The position numbers were made by a program, and so were the translations under genes. Below are positions 41,201-49,700 of a DNA stretch of 64,000 nt, one piece after another. The DNA comes from a virus. Position 1 is the stretch's first letter. Every line of letters begins with the position of its first letter. The notes under the pieces were generated by a model, which was given only the letters and a program-made list of their open reading frames with translations, did not search any database and was not told the DNA's origin. Location of the stretch: positions 1 to 64,000 of the IMG/VR virus record IMGVR_UViG_3300030104_004631. The stretch is one strand, 5' to 3'.

Positions 41201-42869
41201 ACTTACTACAGGTGCTGGAGCAACCGTAGTTTCTTCTACAACGTCTGGATCTGCTGCAGATACTATTACTGTTAATGATGTATCTGGTAATTGGTTAGCA
41301 GGAACATCTACTACTTTCCTTTTGAGATCTTCTGAAGCACTTGCAACTCAGGTTGTTGGTAGTGCATCTGGAACTTTGGAGGTTGGTGATATTGTTACTG
41401 GTGCAACTTCTGGATCTGTTGGTATTGTTAAGTCTTGGAATGGATCTACTGCATTGGTACTTCATTATATTACTGGAGCATTTACTAATTCCGAAACTAT
41501 AAATGAGACTGGTGGTTGGTCTGCAACTGTAACTTCTTCTACTGAAAGTGGTGATTCCTTCGGTGCTTATCTTTCTTCTGCACCTACTTATGCAAATGAT
41601 GAGAAAGAAATTCTTATATATCATAGAAATCATGGTATGCATCAACGCACAAATAATGTTAAAGTTGAAGGTGCAGTTTCTGAAATTGGTAATACATCCT
41701 TAACTAGTGCATTAGCAGCAGCGGCAACAACAATAACTGTTGAAAATGCAAGTACATTCCATGAAGTTGTAAATGGTGCTGCTATTAGTAATGCAAATCC
41801 AGGATACGTTAAGATTGAAGATGAAATTATCACATACAATGCTATTTCCTCTGATGGTAAAACCATTACTGTTGCTACCTCTGGTAGGGGTACTAACGGA
41901 ACTACTGATGTAACACATGCATCTGGAGCAGTTGTTGAATGCTATAACCTTGACGGTATTCCTCTAGTCGATATTAATAAGACTCATACAAGTATATCTT
42001 GTCCTTGGTTAGATACTTACATGCTTCATCTTAATGGTGTGGCAAATAATGGTATTCGTGCAGGTGGAAATCAAATTTTCGCTTCTCAAAATACACAGTT
42101 TGAAACTCTAACACCTACTGTTTCTGTAATGAATTTACCTGAAACAGATATTACTGCTAAAATTAATACAACTACAGCAACATCTATTGGTAATGGAAGT
42201 GCTGTTGTTGATCAATCATCCTTTGTTAATGATGGTACTTATGAGTTTATAACATTGAATGATTATAACTTCTTCCCCAATCCTAAGATGGTTTGTTCTG
42301 AAGTTAATGAGAATGCTAAACTAGATGGACAAAAATCATTGACTATGCTTATTGATTTATCCACCACAAAATCATCACTTTCTCCTGTTGTTGACTTAGA
42401 TAGATGTTCGTTGATTACAACATCTAATAGAATCAATGCTTGGCCAGGTGGTTCTTCTCCATACGGTCAGCAAAGTGCAATTGATACATCACAAGATGTT
42501 TCTCTTCTACCATTAGGCGATCAGAATGATGCCATTTATATTACAAGACTTGCTCGTTTGATTAGAGAGTCTAGATCAATTAGAGTTGATTTCCAAATGT
42601 CTCGTCCACCAGAGGCAGATGTTAGAATTTACTACAGAGCATTTAGCACTGGAAGTGGTGATGATATCGATTCTATCGGTTGGACACAAATGGATAAACC
42701 TCTTCAGTATGATGATTCTCCTAGTGAAGAAATTCTATGGAAGGATTATTACTACGAGGTAAGTGGTTTGAACTTTAATGCATTCCAACTTAAGATTGTT
42801 CTAAGATCTTCTAACCAAGCGAGAGTTCCTTTACTTGCTGATTTACGTGCAATCGCTCTTGCAACATAA
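35265..42869 (+). CDS. 2534-aa DUF4815-type virion structural protein
   Basis: The N-terminus (N-V-T-P-Y-Y-D-D-F-D, then A-R-E-L-S-T-M-Q-S-V-L-Q-N-Q) and A-I-P-W-I-R-S-R-N-I-G-F near residue 1530, followed by K-P-R-T-R-M-Y-A-F-F-D-G, are typical of the DUF4815 virion proteins of marine T4-like phages. It occupies the place where T4 has gp9 and gp10, so a peripheral baseplate or fibre-anchoring role is inferred. Inserted modules include I-V-G-K-T-S-G-A twice (about residues 500 and 990), V-G-Q-T-S-G-A near 1655, a GxGY unit near 650 and a G-R-G-T-N-G-T module near 2210. It starts 5 nt after gp8 and overlaps the next gene by one base. Confidence 0.8.
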   Translation: MAQNTNLNVTPYYDDFDKDKNFYRVLFRPGFPIQARELSTMQSVLQNQVESVGTHLFKDGAMVIPGQVGYDLDVQAVLVQESFLGSDVETYRTQITGTIVEGLTTGVKAKVLYSISASESEKGYITLYVKYIDSGDTTSATGLKTFQINEQLITDKEITFGSTLIEIGTPFAQLLPVAATAVGSTAYISEGVYYIRGHFVNVPTNYLILDQYSSNPSYRVGLEILESIVTPEDDESLNDNAAGTSNYSAPGAHRFKIQTQFVKRLITDEADKDFIELLRINNSRVENFVERTEYSELEKSLARRTFEESGDYVIDTFNVNMREHLNDGFNNGVYNKGQNSDQGNLADDNKLAIEVSPGKAYIRGYRTNFISPRYVDVDKPRDFETRQNGIINFNLGNFVKVYDVHGWPEISGDGVSDAYQTLNLYDDWAANATSSVKSGANRIGRCRVVQLQKSSSALAATSPFGIEPTIVGGVYDLWFFDVQMFTVLNITNAVTYTAGTKIVGKTSGATGYVADTGNNTHYIYLEHVSGEFTNGEILSVNNRDSGTLEAAHTYQLSDVRSSFGLDGSSAVRFGANWILNDSRPIESSTVNIDETTGDVLTVDTIGAAVGARTAGTYNIASTGVSTDGSGTGATFTIVVDGTGAATITVTGGGSGYVINETITVADAQLGSGGAAALQFDVASVGREDITGFRTRFEKDLRPGDVVTPTLSDLEGTNTLRVKRVDPTAIATTSGNRKSTVLAGDAIFDYTDQTTRLDNTLKVGTVAAGQYSELVRLRPFIFQKDYQNGELSFDLPEDTMKSLSDESFFVFRNFASKTVTSGSITFTLPETEAFGALSGDNYILTIIDKGTSSVFTDGENVDIDAQVDAGVLSTSFGSDNQSFSISGLTNIATVTLTALVSKNTVSKKIKTAAKMKALKVIKTDIDVDTQPTGLTYSTLYGTRVEDLDVSFGVNDVYNVHAIYESYDDNDASSPYVVLTESVFFAASTLIVGKTSGARGRVISFSNADLKLYYVGLNEIPFITGESITGENTAGDAITGIIDDTEGSIFAGSKVITDQFELESGQRTNFYDVSKLIRLPSTVAPTRRLLVIFDFFSHEASGDYFSAESYSGISYKEIPNYKMDGSIKYIRDQIDFRPAIKELRNGSGTVSAPYYVNCSTFDFVSRVFSTAGGAGGATIFDIMQVNSSFRADYSWYLPRIDKLYLSHDGKLIVSKGVSGYYLIPPPKVENAMLLASIEYKPYVFDPERDVLISTEVIRRYTMKDIGDLEQRLTHVEYYTSLSLLESQAENTKTYDENGFDRLKNGYVVDDFTDHTTGDVLNPDYKCSLDFKEGQLRPQHYTTNVGLVYNAADSTNIVKTAGNVLMLPYEDVALITQPYASRTENVNPFNVFTFIGRIDLTPASDDWIDIERVPARVENIEGDFSSVSNDLQVDQNGFAPVQWGSWQTNWTGESVTSTSRNRSASGTFGVGRQLGSLGHGQRRQGLFYLHERRTFRVVNNQARQGVRTRVVPKIERRSLGDSVLSRSAIPWIRSRNIGFNVDRMKPRTRMYAFFDGVDVTTYLTPKVIELIKNSTTDSRTNETPFVVGETVLGETSGCQLKVVAPDDGYKTNPYGKGTEVLPTSYASQTALLNHDITAISETVSPDYFGNMQVGEILVGQTSGARAVVQDRRLLTDNVGNLQGTFFVPSPKNDANPRWATGTRSFRFTTSDSNSKAIGAVDSSADTTYAATGTLQTVQENVLAIRNAELVRDTVSEDRVVETTRTETRQIGWYDPLAQSFIVEEEGGVFLSTVEIFFNSKDANIPISMQIRTMENGYPTKTILPFSDVTITPDQVEISESAAVATKFTFKAPVYIKSSVEYCFVLLSDSNEYKVWISRMGDVDISGNRTISEQPYAGVLFKSQNASTWTADQYEDLKFTVYRANFTQTTGTVALNNTPQGKGNGGIHRLIDNPIQTIKPKLVLTAGPTATQYTFSIGARLLQLTTGAGATVVSSTTSGSAADTITVNDVSGNWLAGTSTTFLLRSSEALATQVVGSASGTLEVGDIVTGATSGSVGIVKSWNGSTALVLHYITGAFTNSETINETGGWSATVTSSTESGDSFGAYLSSAPTYANDEKEILIYHRNHGMHQRTNNVKVEGAVSEIGNTSLTSALAAAATTITVENASTFHEVVNGAAISNANPGYVKIEDEIITYNAISSDGKTITVATSGRGTNGTTDVTHASGAVVECYNLDGIPLVDINKTHTSISCPWLDTYMLHLNGVANNGIRAGGNQIFASQNTQFETLTPTVSVMNLPETDITAKINTTTATSIGNGSAVVDQSSFVNDGTYEFITLNDYNFFPNPKMVCSEVNENAKLDGQKSLTMLIDLSTTKSSLSPVVDLDRCSLITTSNRINAWPGGSSPYGQQSAIDTSQDVSLLPLGDQNDAIYITRLARLIRESRSIRVDFQMSRPPEADVRIYYRAFSTGSGDDIDSIGWTQMDKPLQYDDSPSEEILWKDYYYEVSGLNFNAFQLKIVLRSSNQARVPLLADLRAIALAT

Positions 42870-43165
42870 TGATAGAGGATAATAAACCACACCCCCATGA
42901 TTCTATGCCAATAGCAAATGGCACCAATAGATACGCACCCCCTGAAAAAATGATTGAATTAGAAGAAAACCCAAGACCTGAAGAAGAAATAGCAGATGAC
43001 TGGTTTGAGAATGATACTTATGCTTCACGACATGAATCAACACCTGACTTTGAGAAGGATGCTGAAGAGGTCGTGACTATACATGAGAAGATGTATAGAA
43101 TGGCAAGATCAAAGTACAATCCATTTTCTGTAGGTGGATCGGAGAATATTCATGACTTCGATTAA
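42869..43165 (+). CDS. Hypothetical acidic 98-aa protein
   Basis: The ATG overlaps the stop of the 2534-aa gene (TAATG). The protein is rich in Glu, Asp, Pro and Asn, with no membrane segment, and ends D-F-D. Residues 69-86 carry E-V-V-T-I-H-E-K-M-Y-R-M-A-R, a short helix. I do not recognise a family. It is the first of three overlapping small genes between the DUF4815 gene and a terminator, so it may be an assembly factor or a minor structural protein. Confidence 0.6.
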   Translation: MIEDNKPHPHDSMPIANGTNRYAPPEKMIELEENPRPEEEIADDWFENDTYASRHESTPDFEKDAEEVVTIHEKMYRMARSKYNPFSVGGSENIHDFD

Positions 43166-43403
43166 AGATGATTTGCCAGAGTTGATTCCTGTTGAGGGAT
43201 CTGAGGGTTCTTATAGAGATGTATCTTCTACTGCTATAGTAAAAGATAATCAAGATGAATATGATAAATATATGGCATCTTACAATAAGAGGCAAAAAGA
43301 AGCAGCAGATAAGCGAGCTTTACAAAATGAGGTTTCTGAGTTAAAATCAGAGATGAGTGAAATAAAAACACTTTTACTAACGTTAGTCCAAGACAAAAAA
43401 TGA
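43152..43403 (+). CDS. Hypothetical 83-aa protein with C-terminal coiled coil
   Basis: An upstream in-frame ATG at 43134 exists, but GGAG at 43141-43144 is well placed for ATG 43152, so the protein starts MTSIKDDLPELIP. Residues about 40-80 form a predicted coiled coil (K-R-Q-K-E-A-A-D-K-R-A-L-Q, then heptads with L and I). It overlaps the previous gene by 14 nt and the next by 4 nt (ATGA). Function is unknown. Confidence 0.6.
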   Translation: MTSIKDDLPELIPVEGSEGSYRDVSSTAIVKDNQDEYDKYMASYNKRQKEAADKRALQNEVSELKSEMSEIKTLLLTLVQDKK

Positions 43404-43669
43404 CAGATGATGCAACAGCACCTGTAGAAAAGGTGTCCCAAGAAACAATGCTCCAACAGTTTAGAGAGCGTTTTAATGCGGCAATTGAGGAGAATAAGCA
43501 ATTGTCAGAAAAAATTAAAGCGAATGAAGTGATTGCACTAAAACTCCAAGGTGCTATTGAAGCGTTAGAGTATTATAATGAAAATCCTCCAACTGGAGTT
43601 CCTTCTCCAGATATTCCTGCTGATGATGTAGCAAGTGAATCCACAGAGATTGATAACCTCACAACATAA
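43400..43669 (+). CDS. Hypothetical 89-aa protein, coiled coil plus acidic tail
   Basis: It starts in an ATGA overlap. Residues about 15-60 are a helical coiled coil (L-Q-Q-F-R-E-R-F, then E-E-N-K-Q-L-S-E-K-I) ending in a Y-Y-N-E-N-P-P-T-G-V turn. This resembles small phage proteins with a conserved A-L-E-Y-Y motif, but I cannot name the family. The Pro/Asp-rich tail is probably disordered. It is the last gene before an intrinsic terminator. Confidence 0.6.
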   Translation: MTDDATAPVEKVSQETMLQQFRERFNAAIEENKQLSEKIKANEVIALKLQGAIEALEYYNENPPTGVPSPDIPADDVASESTEIDNLTT

Positions 43670-43675
43670 AAAGAG

Positions 43676-43698
43676 AGGAGACACCAGTCTCCTTTTTT
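43676..43698 (+). terminator. Intrinsic (rho-independent) terminator
   Basis: The stem GGAGAC (43677-43682) pairs perfectly with GTCTCC (43687-43692) around the loop ACCA and is followed by six T residues (43693-43698). It lies 8 nt after the stop of the 89-aa gene and immediately before a late promoter, so it separates the baseplate unit from the tail-fibre unit. Confidence 0.9.
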
Positions 43699-43703
43699 AA
43701 TGG

Positions 43704-43711
43704 CATAAATA
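43704..43711 (+). promoter_or_regulatory. Late promoter box (CATAAATA)
   Basis: CATAAATA lies 5 nt beyond the terminator T-run and 36 nt before the ATG of the 2205-aa tail fibre, giving the fibre gene its own late transcript. Confidence 0.7.
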
Positions 43712-43747
43712 ACTTGGAAGCATGTTCTCATAGAGTTGTCGTAAAAA

Positions 43748-46700
43748 ATGGCAAATAGAATTCAATTAAGACGTGGTAATGGGCAAGAATGGCAAAACTC
43801 TAACCCTATCCTCGCCCAAGGCGAACTTGGTATCGAACTTGATACAGGTCGTTTTAAGATAGGTGATGGTGTTACATCATGGAATACCCTTAGGTATGAA
43901 CGACCGATTGAGTCGACCTCAAACACGGCAAATACGTTAGTTCAGAGAGATACTGATGGTAATTTTTCTGCTGCAACCATTACTGCCACAGTCATTGGTA
44001 ATGCTTCAACCGCATCTAGATTAGCAAGTTCTAGACAGATTCAAATAATTGGTGACGTTAGTGGTTCTCAAATTTTTGATGGATCCGAAAATATTTCTAT
44101 TACATCAACTTTAGATCTATTATCTAGTTTACCTCACCATGATAATACGGAAACTAGTAGTGGAACATATACAAAAGTTACTGTTGACGCTAAAGGTAGA
44201 GTTACTAATGCTTCAAACCCAACAACTCTTGCTGATTATAATTTAAATGGAACTGTAGAAGGTTCATCTGCACAAGCATATGATTTAGATTTAGTTGCTG
44301 TAGCAGGTCTTACTACTACAGGTTTTATTTCTAGAACTGCTACAAATACAATGGCAACCCGTACTATTACGGGAACTGCAGGTAAAATTAATGTAAACAA
44401 TGGTGGTGGTCTTGCTGGTAATCCCACTTTAGATCTTGCAACTACTACAGTAGTTGATGGTGATTACAACACTGAATCACTAACATCAGTATCTGGTGTT
44501 GGTAGTAATAGCGAACCTTTTGGAACTGAAACTGTAAACGCAGTTAAGTTTTCAGTTGATGATAGAGGTCGTTTAACATCTGCAACAAATGTACCTATCG
44601 CTACTGCTACACAAGGTACAACAGCACTTGCTTATAACGCAGGAACTACTTATGTTCGTGGTAATCAAATCACTAACGCATCGAAACTATATCAAGCAAT
44701 AGCAGGTATTGCTGCTGGTGCTGGTGCTCCAACTCATTCAGATACAAGTGATGCTGGATCGTGGAGACATCTTGGTGCTGCAACATCACCACAAAAAGGA
44801 CTTGCTTCATTTGATCAAGAAGATTTTGCTGTAACTGCAGCAGGTCATGTTACAATGGCTCTTGGTTCTATTGATAATGATCAATTACAGAACAGTAGAA
44901 TATCCTTTGCTGATGGAAATGCTGTAGAGCATTTTGATCTAGATCAAGAACTAACTGCGACTACGGGATATAGAGGTTTAAATAAATTAAATTATATAAA
45001 GGTTAATGACACTTCAGGTAATCTTCTGTTTGGTGCTAATAACACTGGCGATAGTAGTGCTGGTGAGATCGATGTCAATGTAAGATCATACTTTAGTGAT
45101 CCAGATATTACTTTGGATGGTGCTGTTGCACAAACTTTAGACAAGACTGGAGATGGTAATTTAACATTCCAGACTACACAGGACTCAACATCTGCTAGAA
45201 CATTAAGTATTTTAGCAACTAATGCTGGTACTGGTACTAGTGGTGTTGTTGTAACTGCAGAAAATGCTGTTACAATCACTGCATCAGATGCTGCTGGTAA
45301 AGTACAAGTAGAAGACACATATTTCCAAGGAGATTATATTGCTTCTTCTGCTGCTACTATGATCCTAGATCCTGGTGATGATAGGGCAGTAAGTGGTAAA
45401 GTTCAGATAATGGGGGATTTACAGGTAGATGGAACGACTACAACAATTAATTCAACAATCACTACGTTGGATGATCCTATTATCACTCTTGGTGGTGATA
45501 CTGCTCCAGGTTCAGATGACAACAAGGACAGAGGAGTTGAATTCAGATATTATGACGCTTCGGCAAAGGTTGGATTCTTTGGTTACGACGATTCAGCCGC
45601 AGATCTTGGAGGGCATACAGGAGCGTTTACATTCCTCTACGATGCCACAAATACCTCCGAAGTATTCGCTGGAACAGATGCAGGGATCATCGCTGGTAAT
45701 TTAAAACTTACAACCAATACTAACTCAACATCTAATACTACTGGAGACTTGGTAGTTGCTGGTGGTGTTGGAATTGGTGATGATGTTAATATTGGTGGAC
45801 TATTAGATGTAGACGGTACATTCCGTGCTAATAGTACATCTAGATTTGATGATAATATTGTATTCCAAGGTGCTTCTAAGACACTTGAATTGAAGAATGG
45901 TAGTGGTACAACTAAGACTACACTTCATACAACTACAGGTAATGCAGAATTTGGTGGTATTGTAACTACTACTGGTGCTATTGATGCTAATTCTACTTTG
46001 AACGTAGCAAACGAAGTTTATCTAGAAAGTACAAATGAACCTGATATTCTATCTGGTGCTCCTCACTCAATTCAGAATGCCGACTACGGTGCTTTCAGAT
46101 GTGATGGTGGTGGATACTTTGATAAGGCGGTATTGTTTAACGGTGACATCTTCCTGAATGGTGACTTTAACCAGCAAGAAGACGCAACTGAGAATTACGG
46201 TTTAAGGAACTATCTATCTGTACGATATAAAATGCGTGCAGGTTCTGTTGGTGTATATACTCCAAGTTATTCAAACCATAACACTTCTAACTTAAGAGTC
46301 TTTGGTGGTGCTGGTGTTAACACAACACTACACGTTGGTGCTACTGGAGTAGGACAAGGTTTATTTGTTGGTAAGAAAAACTCTGGAGACACAGTTAAGT
46401 TTAGTGTTGATGGTCCTTCTGGTAACGTTGATACTTCAGGTACTTTAGTTGTTGCAGGTCAGACAACTATTAATGATACACTCATTATCAATGCTGCTAA
46501 TGAAGAGTTTGCTATTCAAAATGGTTCTGGTACTGATAAGTTTACAGTTGATACGGATAATGGTAATACAGTAATTCAAGGTACCGTTAATATTGAAGGT
46601 GTTACCGATATTGATAATGACTTTGCAGTTAGATCAGGAACTACTGATAAGTTCTTCGTTGCTTCAGCATCAGGTAATACTAATATTGAAGGAACTTTAA

Positions 46701-49700
46701 CTGCTGATGGTCACACTGAATTAAACTCAACACTTAATGTTGATAATAATACAACTCTTGGTGGTACACTTGTAGTCACAAACAACTCTGAGTTCAATGG
46801 AACTGTAGATGTTGATGCAGACTTTGCAGTTAGATCTGGTACAACAGATAAAGCAACAATCGCATCTTCCTCAGGTAATATAGCAACTGACGGAACTCTA
46901 GTTGTTGCGGGTCAAACAACTATTAATGATTCTCTAATCGTTCAAAGTGATAATGAAGTAGTTAATATTAATAATGGTTCTGGTACAACTAAGTTTAGTA
47001 TCGATACTGATAACGGTAATACAAACATCATTGGTACTGTTACTATTGGTGATGCAACACAGATTAATGATACCTTAGGTGTTTCAGGTGTTACCACAAT
47101 TACTAGAAATACTCAACAAACTCTATCTGGTTCTTATGCTGCTGATGGTGCATTCCAACTAACTGGTGGTGCTGCTATTGGTAAGAACGTTGCTATTGGT
47201 GAAGGATTAAGAGTTTATGGTGGAACTGAATTAACTGGTGCTTTAGATCTTAATAGTAGTGCAGATATATCTGGTGCTTTGGTATGTAATGATAATGTGA
47301 ACATCAAAGCAGACAATAAGATGTTTACTATTGAAACTGCTGGTGGTGATGATAAATTTACAGTTGATACCGATAATGGTAATACTGATATTCGTGGAAC
47401 ATTAGATGTTGGTGGTGATGTAACTGCTGAATCTAACCTCACAATTACGGGGAATCTTACTGTCAATGGAACAACAACTACTGTCAATTCTACGGTTACA
47501 ACTCTCGATGACCCTATCATTACTGTGGGTGGTGACACAGCACCAGCGTCTAACGACGGTAAGGATCGTGGTGTTGAGTTCCGTTATTATGACGGCTCTG
47601 CGAAAATTGGGTTCTTCGGATATGACAGATCCTCCTCACAATTCGCATTCCTAACAAGTGCAACTAATACTGCAGAGGTTCTTGCTGGTACAGATGGTGC
47701 TCTTCGTGCTGGCAGTTTAAATCTTACTGCTGCTGGTACTGCACTTGATGTAGATAATGATGCCAACATCGATGGTGCTTTAACTGTTGATGGTCAAATT
47801 GTTTCTAATAAATCAAGTGGTGCTCCATTCTCTATCGCTTCAACTACTAAGGTTGCTAACCTGAACGTTGACTTGTTGGATGGTATGACAACTGCAAGTG
47901 CTAATACAGCATCTACAGTTGTTAATCGTGATGGATCTGGAGACTTTGCTGCTAATCAAATCACTGCTGCTAGTGCTGCTGGTGCTGGTGCTGGATTCTT
48001 AGGTAACGCAACCACTGCTGACGCATGGAAGACTGCTAGAACATTCACTATTGACGGTGTTGTATCTGGTTCTGTATCTGTAGATGGTAGTGCTGCTCCA
48101 ACAATTACAACAACATATGTTGATGCTGACATTACTGCTTTAGCAGCGATGAGTGGTACAGGATACGTTGTAAGAACTGCTGCAAATACTTACGCACAAA
48201 GAACACTTGCTGTAACAGCATCATCTGGTATTACACTTACTAACCCTGATGGTGTTTCTGGTAATACAACAATTAACGTTGCATCTTCAGATACAAACGC
48301 TGCAAACAACTTAGTATTACGTGACGGATCTGGTGACTTTGCTGCTAATGAGATTACTTCAGACTTAGTTGGTAATCTTACAGGTGCTACTTCTACTGCT
48401 AAGGATCTTAATCCTGCTGCAGATAGTACATACGATCTTGGTACATCTTCTGTTAGATGGCAAGGAATCTTTGCAGATGCTGCAAATATAACTGCTATTA
48501 CAGGAACCTTAACTGGTACAGTATCTAGTCTTGCTAACCATGACACTGCTGACCTTGCTGAAGGCACTAATCTTTATTATACAGATGAGCGTGTTGATGA
48601 TAGAGTTAATGCTCTTATAGTTGCTGGTACAGGTATTACTAAGGTTTATGACGATGCTGCAGGAACTTATACACTTACAGTCACACAGGCAGATGTTAAT
48701 ACAGATAACATAACAGAAGGTTCAACTAATCTCTTTACAACTGCTGCAAGAACTAGAACACACTTTACTTATGGAACTGGTATTACTCACTCTAGTGGCA
48801 CTCTTTCTGTTACTCAGTCTGATATCGATACTGATAACGTTACTGAAGGTTCTACTAACCTCTTTACTACTGCTGCTAGGACACGTACTCACTTCACCTA
48901 TGGTACAGGTATTACTCATAGTTCTGGTACTCTATCTGTTACTCAAGCGGATATAAACACTGATAATGTAACAGAGGGATCAACTAATCTCTTTACAACT
49001 GCTGCTAGAACTAGAACTCACTTTACATATGGTACTGGTATTACACACAGTTCTGGAACTCTATCTGTAACACAGGCAGATATTGACACTGACAATGTAA
49101 CTGAAGGATCAACAAATCTATTCACTACTGCTGCTAGAACTAGAGGTCACATCTCTGTTACTGGAGACCTAGCATACAACAGTGGCACAGGTGTTATCTC
49201 CTTTACTGAGAGGACTGATGCTGAGGTGAATACTCTTGCAGACGCAAGAGTTGCTGCTGCAACTGGTGCAAACCTTGATCTATCCAGTAAGTCTACAACT
49301 AACCTTTCTGAGGGAACTAATCAATATTATACAGAAGCAAGAGTACAAGCAAAACTTGATAATGCATTTGAGCAATTGAGTGCTATGCTTAATAACCTTG
49401 CAACTTCAACTACACTTACACTAGCACTTAGTGGAGACCCAACACCAGGTGCAGTTGTCACAACAGGAGTTAGTGTTGGTGGTGGCGGTGGATTTACTGC
49501 TGGAACTGGTGTAGCAACCAGTGGTGGTACAGGTTCTTCCTTGACAGTTGATACTACTGTTGTTGGTGGTGCTATTACTGCTGCTACAGTAAACGCAGGT
49601 GGTTCTGGATATCTAATTTCAGATACTGTCACAGTAACCAACCCCAATGCAGGTAAGGTTCTTACATTAAACTTAGCAACATTATCTGGTGGAACAGGTT

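Noticed and set aside
48704-49143. CRISPR array suggested by the regular 129-nt period
   Set aside because: The repeats are contiguous coding sequence within one frame, with no short repeat-spacer pattern and no cas genes.
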